From positions 1 to 12,239 of the forward strand of contig JAGOGU010000028.1 of assembly GCA_017996515.1 (NCBI GenBank): 12,239 nt of DNA, given 5' to 3'. This document shows positions 1 through 10,467 of this stretch, piece by piece. The first letter of the stretch is position 1. The number at the start of each line of letters is the position of its first letter. The notes beneath the pieces are model-generated. The model was not told where the DNA came from. It saw only the letters and a list, made by a program, of their open reading frames with translations, and did not search any database. A program made the position numbers and the translations under genes. Origin of the DNA: Allobrachymonas sp. GTDB lineage: Bacteria > Pseudomonadota > Gammaproteobacteria > Burkholderiales > Burkholderiaceae_C.

Positions 1-1
1 A

Positions 2-2188
2 TGGGGCGACCCGGTCACCGAAGTGCGCGCTTTTGTTTCGCAACCGGAAACTGTACCGGGCAGGGCACAGTTTCTGGGCACGGGTGGCAGTCTCTATTAC
101 CTGAAACATACTGAAGTTTTGCCCGGCTCTGAGAAAGTCGTGCTTGAAGTACGCGACCGTCTCACAGGCCGCGTGCAAGGCAGTTTTCCCATGCTGCCGG
201 GTGTGGACTACCAGATCAATAACCAGCAAGGCCGCATCATGCTCACGCGGCCGCTTTCGCAGGTCACCCGTGAAAATGTTCCCGGCATTACCCGCGATAC
301 ACCGCTCGATGGTTACGACCAGATGCTGCTGGTGGACTACGAATACGTGCCCAGTACCAGCCTTGACAGCAAAGAGCTGACATATGGCGGGCGCGTCAAG
401 CATTGGTTGGGTGACCATGTGGGTGTGGGCCTTACTGCAGTGCAAGAGAACCGTGGTGGCCAGGATTATTCGGTTAAAGGCGCAGACATTACCTTGCAGG
501 CGGAGCGTGGAACTTATTTGAAGGTGGAGCACAGCCAGAGTAAATCCACACCGGGGTCGGTTTTTTATTCTGATAACGGCGGCCTTACCTTTACCGAACT
601 CAACAACGCCAACTTGGCTGGCGACGTAACGGGTCGTGCTACCACGGTTGAAGCGCGTGCCAATCTGAAAGAACTCAACGTCACGGCTCGTGATGCGGCA
701 GTAGCCGCCTGGTGGCGTCGTATTGACGCGGGCTATGCCAACGGGCAATACAACCAACTGCTGCCGATCGAAGAAAAAGGCATTGAAGCCCGTGCGGAGT
801 TGGCTGCAGGTTTGTCTGTGTATGGCAAGGTTAGCCAGGCCGATCGCGGTACGGAATCACTCAAGCAGCAGCAACTCACGGTCGATTGGCGGCCCAATGA
901 CGCGACCACCGTAACCGGCGAAATTCGCCGCGTTACCGAAAAACGTGACAACCAGGCCGACGCAACCGGCTTGCTCGGTGCCGTCAAGGTCAGCCACCGG
1001 TTCAATCCCAATCTTGAACTGTACGGCGTGGGCCAGCTCACCCTTGATGATGACAGCGGTCGCTATGCACGCAACAACGCCATCACCCTGGGTGGCAATT
1101 ACATTTTTGGCAACCAGTCAACGGTAGGCGCTGAATTCACCCACGGCGACCGCGGCAATGCAGCTCAAATCAAGGCGGAATACCGTCGCACCAACGACCA
1201 CACCCTGTATGCCAAATACCTGTGGTCGTCCAACATGGGGCAGTACGACTCACTCTTTAGTACCCATCCGGCCACGGGCTGGACAGTGGGGCAGCGTTGG
1301 CGGCTTTCCAATCAGGTCAACGTCTATAACGAAAGCCAAACGCTCAAGAACACGACCGATGTGTGGATGAACCACACCTTCGGCATGGATTTTTATCCAT
1401 CTGAAGGCTGGAACACCGGCTTTAGCCTGCAAACCGGCAAGCTCGACAAAGATGCTGGTCAAGTCAGGCGCGAAGCAGCCAGCGTGTACGGTGGCTATAC
1501 CAATGCCACAACGCAATGGAGCAGCAAGCTCGAGTTCCGTCGCGATAGCGGCCTTGAACAGCGTGAGCAATGGGTTGCCACCAACCAATTCAGCCACAAG
1601 TTCAGCGACGACTGGCGCATGGCAGCACGCCTGAATTTTTCGCAGACTCAAGACAAAATCAATTCGGCAGCCAATGCCAAGTTTGCCGAAGCCAATGTGG
1701 GCTTTGCCTGGCGACCTGCGGACACTACCAAATACGCTTTATTTGGCCGCTACACCTATTTGTACGACCTCTCTACGCTGGAGCAAACCACCAGCACAGG
1801 TTATTACGATCAGCGCAGCCATGTCTTTTCGCTGGAAGGCATTTACCATCCCCGGCCACGCTGGGAGTTTGCAGGCAAAGTGGCAACGCGGTTTGGCCAA
1901 GTCAGAATGGGCCGACAAAACGGTACGTGGGTGGATTCAGGCGCCACATTTGCCGCAGCGCAAGTGCGCTATGGCATTACCACACCATGGCACGTACTGG
2001 CTGAGTACCGCTGGCTGAGCGCACGCAACGCAGGTGTGCGCCAAGGCTGGCTGGTGGGTGTGGAGCGCGACATCACCGACAACTTCCGTATCGGTGCAGG
2101 CTACAACTTCACCGATTTCAGTAACAATCTCACCAACTTCGACTACAACCATCGCGGCTGGTATCTCAACATCACTGGCCGTTATTGA
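2..2188 (+). CDS. Large outer-membrane beta-barrel surface protein, 3' part
   Basis: The reading frame is open from base 2 to the stop at 2186-2188 (728 residues visible), so the true start lies outside the window and the GTG at 23 need not be a start. The first ~120 residues read like the end of a beta-rich domain (VRDRLTGRVQG, LPGVDYQINNQQGRIML), a pattern I associate with large 'cell surface/OmpA-like' proteins of Burkholderiales. The rest alternates polar and aromatic residues in short strands (for example YGGYTNATTQWSSKLEF) and ends in GWYLNITGRY. The alternating strands and terminal aromatic residue are what BAM-assembled outer-membrane barrels show. Its ligand or job cannot be read from the sequence. 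I see no TonB box or plug domain in the visible part, so calling it a TonB receptor is not supported. Confident as an outer-membrane barrel, not as to role. Confidence 0.75.
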   Translation, partial: WGDPVTEVRAFVSQPETVPGRAQFLGTGGSLYYLKHTEVLPGSEKVVLEVRDRLTGRVQGSFPMLPGVDYQINNQQGRIMLTRPLSQVTRENVPGITRDTPLDGYDQMLLVDYEYVPSTSLDSKELTYGGRVKHWLGDHVGVGLTAVQENRGGQDYSVKGADITLQAERGTYLKVEHSQSKSTPGSVFYSDNGGLTFTELNNANLAGDVTGRATTVEARANLKELNVTARDAAVAAWWRRIDAGYANGQYNQLLPIEEKGIEARAELAAGLSVYGKVSQADRGTESLKQQQLTVDWRPNDATTVTGEIRRVTEKRDNQADATGLLGAVKVSHRFNPNLELYGVGQLTLDDDSGRYARNNAITLGGNYIFGNQSTVGAEFTHGDRGNAAQIKAEYRRTNDHTLYAKYLWSSNMGQYDSLFSTHPATGWTVGQRWRLSNQVNVYNESQTLKNTTDVWMNHTFGMDFYPSEGWNTGFSLQTGKLDKDAGQVRREAASVYGGYTNATTQWSSKLEFRRDSGLEQREQWVATNQFSHKFSDDWRMAARLNFSQTQDKINSAANAKFAEANVGFAWRPADTTKYALFGRYTYLYDLSTLEQTTSTGYYDQRSHVFSLEGIYHPRPRWEFAGKVATRFGQVRMGRQNGTWVDSGATFAAAQVRYGITTPWHVLAEYRWLSARNAGVRQGWLVGVERDITDNFRIGAGYNFTDFSNNLTNFDYNHRGWYLNITGRY

Positions 2189-2220
2189 TGTGTATGGTCA
2201 AGACATAAGCACAACGACGA

Positions 2221-2257
2221 AAAAGCCCATGCAAAAAACTGGCGCATGGGCTTTTTT
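2221..2257 (+). terminator. Bidirectional rho-independent terminator after the outer-membrane gene
   Basis: A perfect 12-bp stem (AAAAGCCCATGC at 2221-2232, GCATGGGCTTTT at 2244-2255) encloses an 11-base loop and is followed by a T run on the plus strand. The A run on the left gives a T run on the minus strand too, so it can stop transcription from both sides. It starts 33 bases after the stop codon of the barrel gene and faces the decayed MAPEG fragment on the minus strand. Confidence 0.85.
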
Positions 2258-2295
2258 ATGGGTGGTGCTACTCCAATGTATGCAGGTAACGATCA

Positions 2296-2526
2296 TGCTG
2301 CTCTATGTTGCGCGCATCGTTGATGCGGCACCAGATGTGGAGGCAGCGCAAAACGATAACACTTACGGCTAAGGCATTCACACACCCACATCTGGTTCGC
2401 GTGCAACTGCTGCGCAACCAACATCGCGCCTATGAAGAACGGAAGCTCCTCGAAACTCTTGGCCTGCGCGGCCTTGCGAGAGCAAAGACAGTTGCTGTTG
2501 GGAGGGGCAGCAGGCTTAGTGAATAA
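2296..2526 (-). pseudogene. Decayed MAPEG-family membrane protein fragment
   Basis: On the minus strand one frame is open from 2526 to a stop at 2293-2295. It contains AAQAKSFEELPFF followed by a hydrophobic stretch (IGAMLVAQQLHANQ). This matches the conserved core of MAPEG-family integral membrane proteins, where a basic region runs into AAQxNxFE-x-P-F. The normal N-terminal membrane helix with its start is not visible upstream. Downstream, the expected C-terminal pattern is only hinted at in another frame (STMRAT near 2306-2323, followed by a stop), about the right distance from the core. The frame change and missing start suggest a dead gene. It lies opposite the outer-membrane gene across a bidirectional terminator, as an intact convergent gene would. 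The core match is fairly convincing; the exact limits are not. The plus-strand frame here (2305-2526) resembles nothing I know. Confidence 0.5.
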
Positions 2527-2571
2527 CTAACCGAAAGAATCCCCGAGCAACGAGACACTCCAACACCATAC

Positions 2572-2600
2572 CAACAAAGCGTGCCTGGCACGCTTTGTTG
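2572..2600. repeat. 29-bp near-perfect palindrome
   Basis: CAACAAAGCGTGCC at 2572-2585 is the exact reverse complement of GGCACGCTTTGTTG at 2587-2600, with a single T at the centre. As RNA it would form a 13-bp hairpin with a 3-base loop. No strong T run follows on either strand, so it is not a standard terminator. It lies in the gene-free stretch 2527-2796, where I see no other coding signal. It may be a dyad binding site, a terminator remnant or an element end. Confidence 0.6.
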
Positions 2601-2796
2601 CTTCTGTAGATGAAACCGTCAAGTTGGAGGGGCAATGATGAGGGTATGAATGTGTGCCTGTGAGCACTTATCGGTACCGTGAAAACCCGTCACAGAGAAA
2701 ATGTCCTGAGATGCTCAGGAAAAGCAGGGGAAAGAGGCGACAGAGAATATGCCACCGCGCAAAGCCCCGCAGTACACCGGGGGTTGGTGTGAAAAC

Positions 2797-2820
2797 AAAA
2801 AAATCCTTGCTAAACAAGGA
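2797..2820 (-). terminator. Terminator of tRNA-Ser
   Basis: On the minus strand the hairpin TCCTTG-TTTAG-CAAGGA is followed directly by seven T residues (plus-strand A run 2797-2803). It begins five bases beyond the encoded CCA end of tRNA-Ser, the usual place for a tRNA terminator. Confidence 0.75.
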
Positions 2821-2825
2821 CTTGC

Positions 2826-2916
<91 letters not shown>

Positions 2917-2929
2917 GAAGCCGTATATT

Positions 2930-3997
2930 CTAGCAGTGTTTATCGATGGAATGTATGGCATGAGCTTCTGCCTGGTTCAAGTCGGCGAAGCAGGGCAGCC
3001 ACAAATCGGGTAAATGTAGCGTTTGCGCCGCACGGATGCTGCGCAAAACGGCGCGGCTCACGGCTTCTGCGGCCATGGCGCAAAGCGTGATCATGTCCAA
3101 GGTGTGCCCTTGTTGGGCTTGCGCGGTGGACAGGGCAAACAGGGTGTCGCCGTCCAGTTGGGTGTGTGCTGGCGATATGCAGCGTGCCAAGCCATCGTGC
3201 CCGGCCACGGCCAGCCGTTGCAATTGGGAGCGGGTGAGGGCAGCGTCAGTCGCGATTACGCCAATGACCGTATTGGTACCGGGCAGGGCAAAGCTGGGCG
3301 CATCGCCTTGCAACAAGCAAGCAGTGCTGTTGCGCAAGGCCAGTGATTGTGGTGTTGTGCGTGCTCCGGCCAGCAAGGCGCCGGTTGCTGGATCGTGAAT
3401 GTCGCCCACGGCGTTGCAGGCGATGAGCGCACCAACGGTTACGCCGTTGAGGCTAATGCTTGCGCTGGCAGCACCGCCTTTCATGGCGCATGCCGGGCCA
3501 TAAAGCTTGCCCACGGTAGCGCCTGTGCCTGCGCCGATATTGCCTGCTTGGGCGCATGGGTGGCTGCTGGCGGCCATGCAGGCGCGGTAGCCGCAGTCTG
3601 CATCGGGGCGAATGCGCGGGTCGCCCACGGCCAGATCAAACAGCACTGCGGCCGGAACCAGTGGCAGCTTGCCGTAACCGGTATCCAGGCCGATATGCTG
3701 CTCTTCCAGCCAGCGCACCACGCCATCGGCTGCGGCAAGACCCCAGGCGCTGCCGCCAGTGAGCAATATGGCGTGCACTTTTTCAACCAGATTGCCGGCG
3801 CGCAACAGATCGGTTTCGCGTGTGCCGGGGGCTGCACCACGAACATCTACGGCGGCAGAGGCAGATTCGCGCGCGATGACGACGCTGCAGCCCGTGGGGC
3901 GCTGTGGATGGCTGTAGTGCCCCACTTCAATGCCTTGCACGCGGGTGATGCAGTCCACCTCAGTGGATTGATGATGGGATTCTGGAAATGATTGCAT
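2930..3997 (-). CDS. P1-family (DmpA/NylC-like) self-processing hydrolase
   Basis: The longest frame runs to a TTG at 4039 (369 residues), but I prefer the ATG at 3995-3997 (355 residues): the first 14 residues look non-homologous, and neither start has a clear ribosome binding site. Family signatures, numbered from the TTG: a glycine-rich LLTGGSAWGL (92-101), NIGAGTGATVGKLYG (167-181), and N256-T257 within TNTVIGVIATDA. In this Ntn-fold family (MEROPS P1/S58: DmpA aminopeptidase, 6-aminohexanoate oligomer hydrolase NylC) the precursor cuts itself just before the nucleophilic Thr/Ser, so T257 is the likely nucleophile and new N-terminus. The length is normal. There is no signal peptide, so it is probably cytoplasmic. 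The substrate (N-terminal amino acids, beta-peptides or amides) cannot be told. It is divergent from tRNA-Gly and dut. Confidence 0.85.
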   Translation of the reverse strand: MQSFPESHHQSTEVDCITRVQGIEVGHYSHPQRPTGCSVVIARESASAAVDVRGAAPGTRETDLLRAGNLVEKVHAILLTGGSAWGLAAADGVVRWLEEQHIGLDTGYGKLPLVPAAVLFDLAVGDPRIRPDADCGYRACMAASSHPCAQAGNIGAGTGATVGKLYGPACAMKGGAASASISLNGVTVGALIACNAVGDIHDPATGALLAGARTTPQSLALRNSTACLLQGDAPSFALPGTNTVIGVIATDAALTRSQLQRLAVAGHDGLARCISPAHTQLDGDTLFALSTAQAQQGHTLDMITLCAMAAEAVSRAVLRSIRAAQTLHLPDLWLPCFADLNQAEAHAIHSIDKHC

Positions 3998-4110
3998 GGA
4001 TGGAAAGGATAAGGGATTAAGTCTGTGCGCTTGCGTCAAGCTTGGAGGAAGGGCGCATATCTTGCAGCCGAAGCAGTCAATCCAGCTTGAGGAAAATTTT
4101 TCTCGAATGT

Positions 4111-4140
4111 TTGAAAAACGTAAAAAACAGGATATATAAT
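4111..4140 (+). promoter_or_regulatory. Sigma-70 promoter of tRNA-Gly
   Basis: TTGAAA (4111-4116) and a consensus TATAAT (4135-4140) are separated by 18 bases, inside AT-rich sequence. The start of transcription would fall near 4147, four bases before the mature tRNA. This is the best sigma-70 promoter in the window. Confidence 0.75.
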
Positions 4141-4150
4141 TTCAATTTTC

Positions 4151-4226
4151 GCGGGAATAGCTCAGTTGGTAGAGCGCAACCTTGCCAAGGTTGAGGTCGC
4201 GAGTTCGAGACTCGTTTCCCGCTCCA
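4151..4226 (+). tRNA. tRNA-Gly (anticodon GCC)
   Basis: A complete 76-base tRNA. The acceptor GCGGGAA pairs with TTCCCGC, then discriminator T and encoded CCA (4224-4226). The D arm is AGCTCAGTTGGTAGAGC. The anticodon stem CAACC/GGTTG holds the loop TTGCCAA, giving anticodon GCC (4184-4186). The T arm is CGAGTTCGAGACTCG. It has its own promoter upstream and a hairpin terminator 22 bases downstream, so it looks like a single-gene transcription unit upstream of dut. Confidence 0.97.
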
Positions 4227-4248
4227 GTTTTTGGTGCAAATACCCATC

Positions 4249-4282
4249 AAGCCAGTGCCCACAAGCACTGGCTTTGTTGTTT
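4249..4282 (+). terminator. Terminator of tRNA-Gly
   Basis: A perfect 10-bp stem (AAGCCAGTGC 4249-4258, GCACTGGCTT 4265-4274) with a 6-base loop is followed by TGTTGTTTG. The T tract is interrupted, so some readthrough into dut, 35 bases on, is possible. Confidence 0.7.
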
Positions 4283-4316
4283 GTGCTGCACGTGTATTTT
4301 CTACAGAGGCTGCGAG

Positions 4317-4766
4317 ATGGAAGTAGAGCTGAAAATTCTGGACGAGCGCATACGCCAGCATATGCCCGCTTATGCCACGCCGGGCAGTGCCGGGCTGGAT
4401 TTGCGAGCCTGCATTGCCGAGCCATTGGTGTTGCAGCCCGGCGCTTGGCGACTGCTGCCTACCGGCATGGCAGTGCATTTGCACGATCCAGGCTATGCGG
4501 CGCTTTTGCTGCCACGCTCTGGTTTGGGACACAAGCATGGCATCGTGTTGGGCAATCTGGTAGGGTTGATCGACAGCGACTACCAGGGTGAACTGATGGT
4601 GAGTGTATGGAACCGCAGCGACACGCCTTTTACGGTTGAACCGCTGGAGCGCATTGCTCAGATGGTGATTGTGCCGGTGGTGCAGGCACAATTCCGCGTG
4701 GTGGATGCATTTACGGCTGATAGCGAGCGCGCAGCAGGCGGTTATGGCTCAACTGGCCGAAAATGA
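4317..4766 (+). CDS. dut: Deoxyuridine 5'-triphosphate nucleotidohydrolase (dUTPase)
   Basis: Cytoplasmic trimeric dUTPase, hydrolysing dUTP to dUMP and pyrophosphate. This keeps uracil out of DNA and supplies dUMP for thymidylate. All five family motifs are present in 149 residues, the usual bacterial length: GSAGLDLRA (23-31), [10 protein letters not shown] (66-75), [10 protein letters not shown] (83-92, with the catalytic Asp in IDSDYQG), ERIAQMVI (111-118) and the C-terminal arm [10 protein letters not shown] (139-148). The last motif has Tyr where many homologues have the stacking Phe, a mild change. The start is the ATG at 4317, with CAGAGG at 4304-4309 seven bases upstream. It is convergent with nrdR; the 164 bases between them (4767-4930) hold no clear terminator or gene. 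Confidence 0.96.
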   Translation: MEVELKILDERIRQHMPAYATPGSAGLDLRACIAEPLVLQPGAWRLLPTGMAVHLHDPGYAALLLPRSGLGHKHGIVLGNLVGLIDSDYQGELMVSVWNRSDTPFTVEPLERIAQMVIVPVVQAQFRVVDAFTADSERAAGGYGSTGRK

Positions 4767-4930
4767 ATAGCGATAAATGAATCGCGACAAATAACGATTA
4801 CCTTGGCAGCAGGCGCTGCGGGGCAAGGCACAAACTAAACTGTTAGCCGCCGAGAACAGAGCAGGCAATATAGCCGATGCCTTGGGCCGTTTGTTTTGTG
4901 CGATGCCACATGGTGCGTTTTTTTGTGCGC

Positions 4931-5380
4931 TTAACGCTGGACTTCTTCCACCAGCGCCTTGAATTCATCAATGTCTTCAAAACTGCGGTACACGCTGGCA
5001 AAACGGATGTAGGCGACTTTGTCGAGTTTTTTCAACTCGCGCATCACCAATTCTCCCAACCGGTTCGTCGGCATTTCGCGCTCGCCTAAAGTCAATAGTT
5101 TTTCTTCGATTTGCGCGATGGCATGGTCAACCTGATCAATACCCACATGCCGTTTGCGCAAGGCCAGCATGAATGAGGCTTGCAGTTTTTTGCGGTCGTA
5201 TTCGACCCGCCGACCGTCTTTTTTGACCAGAATGGGGAAGTGCACTTCGGCGCGTTCGTATGTGGTGAAACGCTTTTCACAATTGCCGCATTTGCGCCTG
5301 CGGCGAATGGTGTCATGGTCTTCGGACACACGTGTTTCAACGACCTGGGTGTCGGTATGGGCGCAAAATGGGCACTTCAT
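4931..5380 (-). CDS. nrdR: Transcriptional repressor NrdR
   Basis: A nucleotide-sensing repressor of ribonucleotide reductase operons. The N-terminal zinc ribbon has its four cysteines at C3, C6, C31 and C34 (CPFC, CGNC), with the basic RRRRK just before the second pair. The ATP-cone domain follows (about residues 48-138), starting [17 protein letters not shown]. The 149-residue length is typical. The start is the ATG at 5378-5380, preceded only by a weak GGA. In many betaproteobacteria glyA and nrdR are adjacent in the same direction. Here they keep that order and strand but are separated by about 755 bases holding a decayed plus-strand gene and a terminator, so nrdR probably has its own promoter; I could not identify it with confidence. 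No NrdR-box pair was recognised. Confidence 0.96.
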   Translation of the reverse strand: MKCPFCAHTDTQVVETRVSEDHDTIRRRRKCGNCEKRFTTYERAEVHFPILVKKDGRRVEYDRKKLQASFMLALRKRHVGIDQVDHAIAQIEEKLLTLGEREMPTNRLGELVMRELKKLDKVAYIRFASVYRSFEDIDEFKALVEEVQR

Positions 5381-5496
5381 GGTTCATATGTCCATCAACG
5401 GTGGTAAAAACAGCGGCGACCAGTCAAGGTGAGCGCTATTTTAGAAGGATTCGTTTCAAAAAACGGAGCTTGCTGTGCGGATGGGATGCAGAGGGT

Positions 5497-6063
5497 CTGA
5501 AAACCAGGTGCATTGTTTTCACGGCACTGTATTTTTTGGTTGGTTGTGCGTTTTTGGGAAAAAAGAGTCAATCGACTCCAAACGCTACAAGGTGCTTGCC
5601 GATTTTGCTGCAAGTTTTATCGTCGTTGCACGTTCTGCTGGAAACACATCCGAAGCAACGGCCAAGGCCTTCATTGAAAAAAGCTAGGCCGGTGATGCCG
5701 AAGCCGTATTGGCTTTGATGCACCTGCCTGCGGATGCCCAACCTGGCGAAAGCGAGTTGATGCAAGGCGAGATCAAGGCTGCGGTTTTTGACGGCTGAGC
5801 AGCGGACGGCTAGCGCCCATTATGCTGCGGCGCGCAAAGGCCAGGCGTTTGCTCTTGCCGCACGAGAAAAAAATCCTTTTTATTGCACCACTTTGTTGCT
5901 GGATGCCATTCGGCAGCAAGATCCTGCATTTGCGCCGCAGTGGCAATATTTGGATGTGCCCGTATTTCGGGGGGAGTATCTTTTTCCCCAAGCGTTTTTG
6001 CAGGCAGATTTGGATTGGGTGTATGCGGGCACGGTACAGGCTACAGTTCGCCCGATGAGGTAA
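5497..6063 (+). pseudogene. Broken lipoprotein-like gene between nrdR and glyA
   Basis: Three pieces in different frames look like one former gene of roughly 190 codons. Piece 1, from CTG at 5497, reads like a lipoprotein signal (KTRCIVFTALYFLVGC, lipobox LVGC with Cys at 5545-5547), but a non-standard CTG sits where ATG would be expected, behind GAGGGT. Piece 2, in the next frame, reads SEATAKAFIEKS, an in-frame TAG (5685-5687), then AGDAEAVLALMHLPADAQ. This resembles the 'F-x-A-x-x-x-GD-x-x-A' start of small periplasmic DUF4878-like domains; that likeness is an impression only. Piece 3, in a third frame (5761-6063), ends PVFRGEYLFPQAFLQADLDWVYAG with TAA at 6061. It stops just before a bidirectional terminator, as a real gene would. 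Sequencing errors could mimic decay, but two frame changes, a stop and a lost start make that less likely. Confidence 0.5.
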
Positions 6064-6084
6064 AGGAGTGCCGTCAAATAAAAA

Positions 6085-6120
6085 AACCGCCCAGTTTTTC
6101 AGGCTGGGCGGTTGTTTTTT
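6085..6120. terminator. Bidirectional terminator between the broken gene and glyA
   Basis: AACCGCCCAG (6085-6094) and CTGGGCGGTT (6104-6113) form a perfect 10-bp stem with a 9-base loop. It is flanked by A runs on the left (6080-6086) and GTTTTTT on the right, so each strand has a T tract. It lies 22 bases past the TAA of the broken plus-strand gene and 15 bases past the stop of glyA, serving both. It also separates glyA from nrdR transcription. Confidence 0.88.
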
Positions 6121-6135
6121 GTGGCGGGTGTGGAA

Positions 6136-7383
<1,248 letters not shown>

Positions 7384-7411
7384 GGCAGTGGTTTTCCGTC
7401 AAAGTTGTTGA

Positions 7412-7432
7412 CCCTTGCGCATAACGGCAAGG
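7412..7432 (-). promoter_or_regulatory. Hairpin between the ZTP aptamer and glyA (possible expression platform)
   Basis: On the minus strand CCTTGC and GCAAGG (7427-7432 and 7413-7418) pair around an 8-base loop directly after the aptamer's last conserved block. No T run follows, so control at translation initiation or by alternative pairing is more likely than termination. A second weak hairpin (GTCAA/TTGAC) lies between it and the glyA start. Confidence 0.35.
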
Positions 7433-7580
7433 CTGCCCAGGCGAACGGCTCACACACTGCCAATAGGCAGTGCGGCGCATTTCCCCGTGGTGGTGGCTGC
7501 TTGCAACGGTGTGAGAGCAGGCCGGATCCACGTCAATTACCCAAGCAAAGAGCTTGGGCAACCTATCGCCAGTAGTGCGC
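7431..7580 (-). ncRNA. ZTP (pfl) riboswitch in the glyA leader
   Basis: Read on the minus strand, the leader has the ordered parts of the pfl/ZTP aptamer. P1 is formed by GCGCA (7576-7580) and TGCGC (7476-7480). Just inside it are the conserved ACTGGCG (7567-7573) and, at the 3' side, ACGGGGAA (7481-7488). Then comes a linker hairpin CACTGCC/GGCAGTG (7455-7472), and finally the conserved CGCCTGGGCA (7434-7443) that forms the second domain. Known ZTP riboswitches bind ZMP/ZTP, which builds up when 10-formyl-THF is short, and turn on one-carbon and purine genes; glyA fits. The P2 arm is enlarged, with a CCCAAGC/GCTTGGG hairpin (7540-7558) and a CTGCT/AGCAG hairpin. Identified by eye from the consensus, with no covariance search. 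Confidence 0.8.
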
Positions 7581-7630
7581 GAGGTTAGTGTACCGTATGC
7601 ATGCCTTGATTCGGCCATGCGTGGCCAAGC

Positions 7631-8059
7631 TCAAACGCTTTTGGGCGGAAAGTAACGGTACCAGGCGTTGTACACCGAGCAAGCCGCGCAAAAGGCAAAA
7701 GCCCATTCCAGAAAGGAAAAGATCAGCAGGGCAGATGCAGGAATTTTCCACTGCGGCTTGCCCAGAAAAAACAGGGTCATGGCGACCGTGCTGGCGATGA
7801 ACAGCAGTTTGCCCGCAAACATTTTGGCGCCTGCATTTTCTTTCTTGCCTTGCCAGCCCATGGAAACGAAAAGCTTTTTCCAGAGTAGATGGGAAGGGCA
7901 TTTGTGGTGGCCAATGAAGCCTTTGACCAGCCCTTGCAGCGGCAGGACGGCCAAGAACCACGGGCTGACGAACAGTGCCAGCAGGCAGAGTGCAAAGACG
8001 ATGAAGGCTTCCCAACGAACAACGTTGGCAAAAACAGGGGGAATGTCGAATCGCAGCAT
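7631..8059 (-). CDS. DUF4395-family integral membrane protein
   Basis: 142 residues with hydrophobic segments at about 17-47 (possibly two short helices with a Pro-containing turn), 84-100 and 106-128. The pattern AGAKMFAGK (76-84), a hydrophobic helix, then E118 and FCAACSVY (123-130) matches my recollection of the DUF4395 family, in which a 'PKxFA' stretch is followed by 'E...FCxxCxxY'. The paired cysteines C124 and C127 are the striking feature; the family's function is not established to my knowledge. The start is the ATG at 8057-8059, with AGGAGA about ten bases upstream. The region upstream is strongly AT-rich. The stop lies 51 bases before the ZTP aptamer, with no terminator seen, so readthrough into the glyA leader is possible. 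Confidence 0.75.
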   Translation of the reverse strand: MLRFDIPPVFANVVRWEAFIVFALCLLALFVSPWFLAVLPLQGLVKGFIGHHKCPSHLLWKKLFVSMGWQGKKENAGAKMFAGKLLFIASTVAMTLFFLGKPQWKIPASALLIFSFLEWAFAFCAACSVYNAWYRYFPPKSV

Positions 8060-8076
8060 GGCAAATAATCTCCTAT

Positions 8077-8106
8077 TTATTGATATATATAAATATATAT
8101 TGTATA
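8077..8106. promoter_or_regulatory. AT-rich tract upstream of the DUF4395 gene
   Basis: About 30 bases are almost pure alternating A/T, in a genome that is otherwise GC-moderate to GC-rich. They sit 18 bases upstream of the DUF4395 start. On the minus strand TATACAATATATAT offers several -10-like hexamers, but no convincing -35 at 16-18 bases. Probably the promoter region. The remaining stretch to thiC (8107-8322) holds no gene I can support. Confidence 0.4.
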
Positions 8107-8322
8107 GAGGAGGGCTGCCTAGTGTTGACTTATACCCATACGATTGCTAGGTATTTGGATATTGCTGGGTTTGCGAGAGGGCGGTTAAGCCGTCACAGCG
8201 GATTCATATGGGGAGTGACCGGCTTTGGCGAAACCGCCGCCTCTTGCCCATCGTTGCTGCCCGTGTGATGGGGCTACACGATGGGGCTCTCACTATGGGC
8301 AAGATGCGGCTGGCAGAGCGAC

Positions 8323-10462
<2,140 letters not shown>

Positions 10463-10467
10463 TGAAG

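Noticed and set aside
2331..2395. 10-bp inverted repeat (CCAGATGTGG at 2331-2340, CCACATCTGG at 2386-2395) as possible mobile-element ends.
   Set aside because: The arms lie inside the MAPEG remnant and enclose only 45 bases, with no duplicated target site. More likely chance or decayed coding sequence.
3347..3991. Plus-strand frame of about 210 codons opposite the P1 peptidase.
   Set aside because: Shadow of a well-supported conserved gene; Ala/Gly/Cys rich with no start signal.
4077..4691. Minus-strand frame of about 200 codons across dut and tRNA-Gly.
   Set aside because: It reads through a tRNA and opposite dut; the [16 protein letters not shown] stretch is a known kind of tRNA mistranslation.
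8250..8305. Repeated GATGGGGCT units and a CCCATC/GATGGG pair after thiC as a terminator or repeat array.
   Set aside because: Only two or three imperfect units and no T run; too weak to call.
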